Source of the DNA: Azonexus sp.
GTDB lineage: Bacteria; Pseudomonadota; Gammaproteobacteria; Burkholderiales; Rhodocyclaceae
NCBI GenBank assembly: GCA_031274715.1
Contig: JAISPT010000041.1
Span: 1 to 19,624, forward strand
Direction: 5' to 3'
DNA length: 19,624 bases
Under the pieces are notes generated by a model, which worked only from the letters and a program-made list of their open reading frames with translations, searched no databases and was not told the origin of the DNA. A program made the translations under genes and the position numbers. This document shows positions 14,729-19,624 of the stretch, one piece after another; the first letter of the stretch is position 1, and the number at the start of each line of letters is the position of its first letter.

Positions 14729-15942
14729 AAGCGATGCTCGGCGAAGCTTGGCTGGCGATGGGCGCCAACCGCCTGCGCGCGGCGTTGACCATGCTCGGCA
14801 TGGTGATCGGCGTCGGCGCCGTGGTCATCATGCTGGCCATCGGTCAGGGGGCGCAGTACGCGGTGCAGCAGACGATCAGCACCATGGGCTCGAACCTGTT
14901 CATCATCCTCTCCGGCTCGTTCACCGCGGCCGGTGTGCGCAGCGGCTCGGGCGGCGGGCCGACCTTGACCGTTGGCGACGCCGAGGCCATCGGCGAACTC
15001 GACGGCGTCGCCAACGCGGCGGCGACCCATCAAGGCAGCCGGCAACTGGTCTACGGTTCGCAGAACTGGAGCACGCAGGTCATCGGCACGACGCCTGGCT
15101 ATCTCGATGCGCGCGCCTGGAACGTGGTCAACGGCGCCGCCTTCGGCGATTCCGACGTGCGCTCGGCGACGCGCGTGGCGCTGATCGGCAAGACCGTCGC
15201 CGAGAACCTGTTCGGCAACGAAGATCCGGTCGGCAAGACGATGCGCATCCAGCAAAGCCCGTTCGTGGTCGTCGGCGTGCTCGGCCCCAAGGGGCAGAAC
15301 CTCGACGGCCGCGACCAGGACGATACCGTGATCATTCCGCTCAGCACCGCCCAGCGCCAGGTGTTCGGCACGCCTTTTCTCGGCTCGGTGCGGATGATCA
15401 TGGTCCAGGCCGAGTCGGCCGAAGGCATGGAACGGACGATGGCCGACGTCACGGCGCTGTTGCGTCAGCGCCACCGGCTGCGCGAGGGCATGCCGGACGA
15501 TTTCTTCATCCGCAACCTGTCGGCCGCCGCCGAATCGGAAGCCGAAACGACGCGCACCATGTCGATCCTGCTCGGCGCTATCGCCTCCATCTCGCTGCTG
15601 GTCGGCGGCATCGGCATCATGAACATCATGCTCGTCTCGGTTACCGAGCGGACCCGCGAAATCGGCATCCGCATGGCCATTGGCGCCCGCCAGGCGGATA
15701 TCCTGATGCAGTTCCTGCTCGAAGCCATCATGATCTCTTTCGCCGGCTGCCTGCTCGGCCTCGTGCTCGGCCTGGCTATTGCACTCGGCATCAACGCCGT
15801 CACCGGCATGGTCGTGGTCATCTCGGGCAGTGCGGCGCTGGTCGCCTTTGCCGTCGCCGCCACGGTCGGCATCTTCTTCGGCTGGTATCCGGCGCGCAAG
15901 GCGGCGCGGCTGGACCCGATCGAGGCCCTGCGCTACCAGTAA
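14722..15942 (+). CDS. MacB/FtsX-type ABC transporter permease
   Basis: 406 residues with the MacB topology: one membrane helix near the N-terminus (about 21-41), a large periplasmic domain (about 45-275) and three C-terminal helices (about 281-306, 331-357 and 368-388). Between the second and third lies the conserved cytoplasmic coupling segment TERTREIGIRMAIGAR (308-323). The end, YPARKAARLDPIEALRYQ, is the usual FtsX-family C-terminus. With the ATPase it would drive export of a peptide, lipid or macrolide-like compound through the adaptor and TolC-type channel; the substrate cannot be read from sequence. The seven-base overlap with the ATPase gene suggests coupled translation. It converges on the MliC-YbaY gene across 21 bases with no visible terminator. 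Confidence 0.93.
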   Translation: MLKAMLGEAWLAMGANRLRAALTMLGMVIGVGAVVIMLAIGQGAQYAVQQTISTMGSNLFIILSGSFTAAGVRSGSGGGPTLTVGDAEAIGELDGVANAAATHQGSRQLVYGSQNWSTQVIGTTPGYLDARAWNVVNGAAFGDSDVRSATRVALIGKTVAENLFGNEDPVGKTMRIQQSPFVVVGVLGPKGQNLDGRDQDDTVIIPLSTAQRQVFGTPFLGSVRMIMVQAESAEGMERTMADVTALLRQRHRLREGMPDDFFIRNLSAAAESEAETTRTMSILLGAIASISLLVGGIGIMNIMLVSVTERTREIGIRMAIGARQADILMQFLLEAIMISFAGCLLGLVLGLAIALGINAVTGMVVVISGSAALVAFAVAATVGIFFGWYPARKAARLDPIEALRYQ

Positions 15943-15963
15943 AACGCCGCCCTGTTGATGGGG

Positions 15964-16617
15964 TTAGCGTTTGGCGCTGGCGACTGGTTTCAATTCGATT
16001 GCCAGCGGCAGCGGCTGGCTATCCTTCATGGCCGGAGAGGGATGGGCATTGACGTAGCGCGTTTTACCGTCAATTTCGATGCGGGCGGCGACTTGGACGC
16101 GGGCCCGCTGGCCGAGCAGGTGGCGGTCGATGGTGGCGGTAAACGGGATCGGCACTTGGGCGCCGTTGAGTTCGTAGCGCTGCTCGGCCAGCACCCGCGT
16201 CGGCTTGCCGGCAACGTCTTCGACGCGGATGTGCAGAATGGCCGTCGGCGGCAGGGCGTTGCGACTGCGATAGCTGACGCTGCCGGCCAGGGTGATGAAG
16301 TTGCTGGTTGCGGCCGGGGTGTTGTGGGAACAGTGCAGCGCCTGGCCGCTGCCATCGTCGTAGAAAGCCTCGTTGCCCTTGGTGTGCAGTTCGACCGGCG
16401 CCGCGTAGTAGCGGGCGCCGGAGGCGGCGACGACCTGCGGCAGGACGAGATCGCTGTCGGCGCGGTGGATGATCGCCTGCGGCCGGCCGTCGGCCGCTTC
16501 GCCGAAGGTCACGGTCAAGGTCCGGCCGTCGGCGCAGGTGTAGGTCAGGGGAGCGGCATGGGCGCCGGCGGTGGCGAGCAGCAGCGGCAGCAACAGGTAA
16601 GGTGGGGAAAATGTCAT
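15964..16617 (-). CDS. periplasmic MliC-like lysozyme inhibitor domain fused to a YbaY-like domain
   Basis: 217 residues. Signal peptide 1-21 (ends AGAHA), with no lipobox Cys, so probably soluble periplasmic. Residues 24-97 match the MliC/PliC fold: YTCADGRTLTVTF, ASGARY with S66, TKGNEAF with K80, and paired C28 and C96. In P. aeruginosa MliC an equivalent Ser and Lys, 14 residues apart as here, insert into the lysozyme active site. Residues about 108-210 resemble the YbaY/YscW pilotin-like beta-sandwich (GSVSYRSRNALPPTAILHI, VPIPFTATID). It would guard against C-type lysozyme; the role of the second domain is unknown. Last gene of the aat-bpt operon, overlapping the bpt stop by four bases. 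Confidence 0.8.
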   Translation of the reverse strand: MTFSPPYLLLPLLLATAGAHAAPLTYTCADGRTLTVTFGEAADGRPQAIIHRADSDLVLPQVVAASGARYYAAPVELHTKGNEAFYDDGSGQALHCSHNTPAATSNFITLAGSVSYRSRNALPPTAILHIRVEDVAGKPTRVLAEQRYELNGAQVPIPFTATIDRHLLGQRARVQVAARIEIDGKTRYVNAHPSPAMKDSQPLPLAIELKPVASAKR

Positions 16618-17351
16618 GCGCTTGGCGGCAGGCGTTGCCAGTGTCCTTCGATCAAGCCTTCGATAGGCTGGAAGTCGATCTTATAGGCCATCTTGCGGCT
16701 GGTGGCAATCCAGTAGCCGAGATAGAGGTAGGGCAGGCCGAGCGCGAGGCATTGCTGGCGCTGCCAGAGGATGTTGTAGATGCCAAAGCTGCTTCCCGGG
16801 ATGTCCGGCTCGTAGAAGGTGTAGACCGAGGACAGGCCGTCGTCGAGGATGTCGATCAGGCTGACCATGCGGACAACGCCGGCCGCCGAGAATTCGATCA
16901 GCCGGGTGTCGACATGGCTTTGCAGAAGGAATTGCGCGTACTGCTCGTGGTTGTCGTCGTGCATGCCGCCGCCCGGGTGGCGGGCCTGCTGGTAGCGGCT
17001 GTAGAGTACGTAGTGTTCTTCGCGGAAGAGCAGCGGCAGTTCGCGTACGTGCAACCCGCCGTGGCGTTTCAGGGCGCGCCGCTGGTGGCGTTTCAACTGC
17101 AGTTCGGCAACCGGCAGGCGGACCGGAATGCAGGCATGGCAGCCAGCGCAGTACGGCCGGTAGGTGAAGATGCCGCTGCGCCGGAAGCCGGCGCGGACCA
17201 GCGAGGCGTAGATCTCACTGTCGATCAGCTGGGCTGGCGTCGCTACCTGCGAACGGGCTTGGCGGTCGGCCAGGTAGCTGCACGGGTAAGGCGCAGTGGC
17301 GTAGAACTGGAGCAGCGAGAAGGGGAGGGCGGCATCGTCGGGCAGAGCCAT
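16614..17351 (-). CDS. bpt: aspartate/glutamate leucyltransferase
   Basis: 245 residues, typical for Bpt (often labelled arginyltransferase). It transfers Leu from Leu-tRNA to proteins with N-terminal Asp or Glu, marking them for ClpS/ClpAP. The ATE N-terminal domain shows PCSYL (C24), GFRRSGIFTYRPYC (55-68) and CAGCHAC (C68, C71, C74); the GNAT-like C-terminal domain shows SVYTFYEPD and a GYWI...KMAYK segment typical of the family. A GGAG lies about 7 bases before the ATG. It follows aat with a one-base gap and its stop overlaps the MliC-YbaY start (ATGA). Confidence 0.93.
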   Translation of the reverse strand: MALPDDAALPFSLLQFYATAPYPCSYLADRQARSQVATPAQLIDSEIYASLVRAGFRRSGIFTYRPYCAGCHACIPVRLPVAELQLKRHQRRALKRHGGLHVRELPLLFREEHYVLYSRYQQARHPGGGMHDDNHEQYAQFLLQSHVDTRLIEFSAAGVVRMVSLIDILDDGLSSVYTFYEPDIPGSSFGIYNILWQRQQCLALGLPYLYLGYWIATSRKMAYKIDFQPIEGLIEGHWQRLPPSA

Positions 17352-17352
17352 G

Positions 17353-18057
17353 TCACCACTCCCCGCCGCCGGTCGAGGTCGGCCAAGGGCCGTGCGCGGC
17401 CGCGTCGGCGGTCAGCGTTCGCAGGTGGGCGAGAAACTCAGCGCGGGGAATTTCCCGTCCGCCGAGCGAAGCGAGGTGTTCGGTGCGCATTTGGCAATCA
17501 ATCAAGGCAATCTGCTGGGTCGATAGCTGGCGGATTAGATGGGCGAAGGCAACCTTCGAAGCGTCGCGCTGCCGGGCGAACATCGATTCGCCGTAGAACA
17601 TGCGTCCGATGGCCAGTCCGTACAGGCCGCCGACGAGATTGCCTTCTGTATAGACTTCGACCGAGTGCGCCCAGCCGAGTTCATGCAAGTGGCAATAGGC
17701 GGCCATCATTTCCGGGGATATCCAGGTGCCATCCTGGCCGGGGCGCGGCATCGCGGCGCAGCCAGCGATGACGCCGGCAAAGTCGCTGTCGAAGCGGACG
17801 CTGAAAGTGCTACTACGCAATGTCCGGCGCAGCGAGCGAGACAGACGGAATTCCTCGGGAAACAGCACCATCCGCGGATCGGGCGAGTACCACAGCGGAT
17901 GCCCTTCGATGGTGCCCCATGGGAAGATACCCCGGTGATAGGCGTCAAGCAGGCGTGGCACCGACAGGTCGCCGCCAACGGCGAGCAGACCGCCCATATC
18001 GGCTCGGGCCGACATAGCCGGCGGAAAGGCATCGAGTGGGCCGAGGTAGGGGATCAT
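17353..18057 (-). CDS. aat: leucyl/phenylalanyl-tRNA-protein transferase
   Basis: 234 residues, usual for Aat, which adds Leu or Phe to N-terminal Lys or Arg of proteins in the N-degron pathway. Family motifs: GGLLAVGGDLS (22-32), HRGIFPW (41-47), WYSPDPRMVLF (56-66), TWISPEMMAAY, FYGESMF (154-160) and IDCQM (186-190). The start MIPYLGPLDAFPP is the conserved N-terminus, although the upstream bases carry no strong ribosome site. It is the first recognised gene of the leftward operon with bpt; together they cover basic and acidic N-terminal residues. A short ORF ends five bases upstream. Confidence 0.95.
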   Translation of the reverse strand: MIPYLGPLDAFPPAMSARADMGGLLAVGGDLSVPRLLDAYHRGIFPWGTIEGHPLWYSPDPRMVLFPEEFRLSRSLRRTLRSSTFSVRFDSDFAGVIAGCAAMPRPGQDGTWISPEMMAAYCHLHELGWAHSVEVYTEGNLVGGLYGLAIGRMFYGESMFARQRDASKVAFAHLIRQLSTQQIALIDCQMRTEHLASLGGREIPRAEFLAHLRTLTADAAAHGPWPTSTGGGEW

Positions 18058-18061
18058 CGCG

Positions 18062-18175
18062 TCAGCGTCCGGGGGCGCCGTGGCGGGTGGCGAGTTCCGC
18101 CGGTGCGTGGTGAATTTTTTGGTGTGACAGCGCCTTGGTGCTGCTCTCCAGATACAGCGTGATGAGAAACATCAT
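18062..18175 (-). CDS. possible 37-aa ORF immediately upstream of aat
   Basis: Two ATG codons (18175, 18172) open a 37-residue frame ending in TGA at 18064-18062, four bases before the aat ATG. The N-terminus is hydrophobic (MMFLITLYLESS); the rest is His/Ala-rich and basic. Counting its codons by hand, G+C is about 62, 46 and 76 percent at positions one, two and three, the ordering seen in real genes here. Against it: no Shine-Dalgarno sequence is visible and I recognise no family. It could be a leader peptide coupled to aat, or chance. Confidence 0.3.
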   Translation of the reverse strand: MMFLITLYLESSTKALSHQKIHHAPAELATRHGAPGR

Positions 18176-18187
18176 TGAATCTGGACG

Positions 18188-18208
18188 AAAAAAGCGGCCG
18201 GATGGCCG
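18188..18208 (-). terminator. Rho-independent terminator of the NlpC/P60 gene
   Basis: On the minus strand, ten bases past the stop at 18218, CGGCC-ATCC-GGCCG forms a 5-bp GC stem with a 4-base loop (18208-18195), followed by C and six T (18193-18188). This is the clearest terminator in the window, and it separates the NlpC/P60 gene from the aat operon. Confidence 0.75.
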
Positions 18209-18217
18209 TTTGCCCGG

Positions 18218-18733
18218 TCAGTCTTCTTCGCTGACGAGGATGCGCCGGGCGCCGTTGTAACGCTTGACCCAGTAGCTGCTTTCCATGCTCTCGACGCGCA
18301 CTTCGGCGCCGGCACGGGGGGCGTGCATGAAATGGTTGTCGCCGAGATAGATGCCGACATGGGAGAAGGCGCGGCGCATGGTGTTGAAGAACACCAGATC
18401 GCCCGGCTTCAACTGGCTGCTGTCGATACGCTGGCCGACCTTGCTCATCTCGCCGGCGGTACGCGGCAACAGGGTGCCGATGCTGTCCTTGAACGTCAGG
18501 CGGACGAAGCCGCTGCAATCGAGTCCACTGTCCTCGTCGTTGCCACCGAGGCGATAGCGGACGCCGACCAGCTTCAGGCCATGCAGGATGACATCCTGCG
18601 CGGCGTTGGTGTAACGTTGGAGGAAGGACATCGGCTCCTCCGGATGCCGTTCCTCTTCGGCGGCCGCAACGGTGGCGGGGAGTGCGCAGAAGAGGGAGGA
18701 GGCCAGCAGGAGGGAAGCTAGTGCCTTGAACAT
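18218..18733 (-). CDS. secreted NlpC/P60 family peptidoglycan endopeptidase
   Basis: 171 residues from ATG 18733, chosen because the signal peptide begins there (MFKALASLLLASSLFCALPA, likely cut near residue 25); the frame is open to 18976 but that part is antisense to the acuI-type gene. The NlpC/P60 domain (about 45-168) cuts stem-peptide bonds in the wall. Catalytic Cys is C73 in LDCSGFV, His is H125 in FSHVGIYLG, and the third residue is probably H137 in HFMHAP. The LVGVRYRLGG segment precedes the Cys as usual. No SH3b or LysM binding domain is present. Own promoter and terminator; the predicted transcript begins about two bases before the ATG. Confidence 0.9.
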   Translation of the reverse strand: MFKALASLLLASSLFCALPATVAAAEEERHPEEPMSFLQRYTNAAQDVILHGLKLVGVRYRLGGNDEDSGLDCSGFVRLTFKDSIGTLLPRTAGEMSKVGQRIDSSQLKPGDLVFFNTMRRAFSHVGIYLGDNHFMHAPRAGAEVRVESMESSYWVKRYNGARRILVSEED

Positions 18734-18741
18734 AGGCGCGG

Positions 18742-18770
18742 AATGTATTTGAAACTCGCCTTCCTGTAAA
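18742..18770 (-). promoter_or_regulatory. putative sigma-70 promoter of the NlpC/P60 gene
   Basis: Minus strand: TTTACA (18770-18765), exactly 17 bases, TACATT (18747-18742). Each hexamer matches its consensus at four or five of six positions. The start would fall near 18735, leaving almost no leader before ATG 18733. No Shine-Dalgarno sequence is present, which agrees with leaderless translation. Confidence 0.5.
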
Positions 18771-18848
18771 GACCTGATTTGCGCGCAGCGACTATGTTCT
18801 AAGCGCGTAATCATGAATACAATTTGCTGCTTGAGCCATGAGGGGACG

Positions 18849-19624
18849 ATGAAATCATTCAAGGCATTGCTGATCGAGGAACGTGACGGCAAGGTTTGCA
18901 GCGGCTTCGTCGAGATGGACGAAAGCCAGCTCGATCCAGGTGAAGTGACCATCCGCGTCGCCCATTCCAGCGTCAATTACAAGGATGCGCTGGCGGCTAC
19001 CGGCAAGGGCAAGATCATTCGCCGCTTTCCCTGCGTCGGCGGCATCGACCTCGCCGGTACTGTCATCGCCAGCACCGATCCACGCTTTGTCTCCGGTGAT
19101 CCGGTTATCGCCACCAGCTTCGACATCGGCGTCGCCCATCATGGTGGTTATGCCGAAATCGCCCGCGTACCGGCCGACTGGGTGGTGCCGCTGCCGGCCA
19201 GCCTGACGCTGTTTGATGCGATGGCGCTGGGTACGGCCGGTTTTACCGCGGCGCTTGGCATTGTCCGGATGGAGGAGAACGGTCTTTCCCCGAGCAAGGG
19301 GCCGGTGATTGTCACTGGTTCCACCGGCGGCGTCGGCAGCCTGGCTGTCGACATGCTGGCCCGGCGCGGCTACCACGTGGTAGCCCTGACCGGCAAGGCG
19401 GCCGAGGCGGACTACCTGCGCAGCCTCGGGGCGGCCGAGGTGATGCTGCGCCAGAACCTCGACCTGAGCAAGATCCGGCCGCTCGATCGCGGCCGCTGGG
19501 CCGGTGCCGTGGATAACCTCGGCGGCGATGTGCTGGCCTGGATCGCCAGCACCATGGAACAGGGCGGCACCATCGCCAGTATCGGCCTGGCGGCGAGCAT
19601 GACGCTCAATACCACGGTGGCGCC
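18849..19624 (+). CDS. acuI: acrylyl-CoA reductase AcuI / YhdH-family quinone oxidoreductase (partial)
   Basis: 258 codons are visible of a family usually about 325-330 residues long; the gene runs off the right edge. It is a zinc-free medium-chain dehydrogenase/reductase of the YhdH/AcuI branch, which reduces acrylyl-CoA to propionyl-CoA with NADPH. Motifs: VNYKDALAATGKGKIIRRFP (42-61), GGIDLAGTV (64-72), HHGGYAE (97-103) and the NADPH loop VTGSTGGVGS (155-164), then YHVVALTGKAAEADYLRSLG. ATG 18849 has AGGGG about 4 bases upstream. The gap to the divergent NlpC/P60 gene is 115 bases; I see no good promoter for this direction, only a TACAAT (18818-18823) without a -35. Confidence 0.88.
   Translation, partial: MKSFKALLIEERDGKVCSGFVEMDESQLDPGEVTIRVAHSSVNYKDALAATGKGKIIRRFPCVGGIDLAGTVIASTDPRFVSGDPVIATSFDIGVAHHGGYAEIARVPADWVVPLPASLTLFDAMALGTAGFTAALGIVRMEENGLSPSKGPVIVTGSTGGVGSLAVDMLARRGYHVVALTGKAAEADYLRSLGAAEVMLRQNLDLSKIRPLDRGRWAGAVDNLGGDVLAWIASTMEQGGTIASIGLAASMTLNTTVA

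Noticed and set aside
14715..16052. Plus-strand frame of 445 codons overlapping the permease
   Set aside because: Composition is dominated by Arg, Gly and Ala, typical of a shifted frame in GC-rich coding DNA; the permease frame has membrane helices and family motifs.
18782..18807. CGCGC/GCGCG pair in the gap between the NlpC/P60 and acuI-type genes as an operator
   Set aside because: The arms are short, simple GC alternations common in this genome, and no promoter could be placed around them.

Overview
The window looks like chromosomal DNA of a GC-rich betaproteobacterium, most probably of the Rhodocyclales (Dechloromonas/Azonexus-like). I base this on the run coaE-zapD-yacG next to a Nudix/ThiE-like fusion gene and a DUF815 ATPase, on the adjacent aat and bpt genes, and on the uniformly high GC3 of the genes. 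This is inference from gene content, not from a search. I saw no tRNA, rRNA, insertion sequence, integrase, phage gene or CRISPR array. Coding is dense and most neighbouring genes overlap by 1 to 7 bases or abut.

Layout. (1) 1-237 is the 3' end of an unrecognised gene, converging on a leftward block: a 67-aa lipoprotein (239-442), an 80-aa Arg-rich protein (559-801) with a good promoter and a 5'-UTR hairpin, and a two-gene operon of a DOMON-like protein and a NamZ/DUF1343 protein (987-2743). (2) A divergent region with a perfect 10-bp inverted repeat precedes the rightward run trpB2-type PLP enzyme, SPOR protein, coaE, zapD, yacG (2955-6667). A second promoter with a palindrome in its spacer lies before zapD. 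(3) A leftward pair, DUF815 ATPase then Nudix-ThiE fusion (6691-8534), diverges from mltA (8580-9794). (4) A soluble CZB chemoreceptor (9876-10985) is followed by a 403-bp gap rich in inverted repeats. (5) A four-gene MacAB/TolC-type efflux operon follows (11389-15942). (6) A leftward operon holds aat, bpt and a MliC-YbaY fusion (15964-18057), with a possible 37-aa ORF in front. (7) An NlpC/P60 hydrolase gene has its own promoter and terminator (18188-18770), divergent from an acuI/yhdH-type reductase gene cut by the right edge.

How the genes fit together. Peptidoglycan and division genes recur across separate operons: NamZ-like muramidase, SPOR protein, ZapD, MltA, a lysozyme-inhibitor domain and an NlpC/P60 endopeptidase. 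Aat and Bpt are the two aminoacyl transferases that add Leu (or Phe) to protein N-termini in the N-degron pathway. The efflux operon encodes outer-membrane channel, adaptor, ATPase and permease in translation-coupled order.

I did not find a convincing new multi-gene system. The leads most worth checking are the NamZ-like protein whose usual PEHG motif reads PQHG, the palindrome inside the putative zapD promoter, the Cys-rich linker of MltA, the MliC-YbaY fusion beside the N-degron transferases, a probably leaderless nlpC/p60 transcript, and the small ORF before aat.
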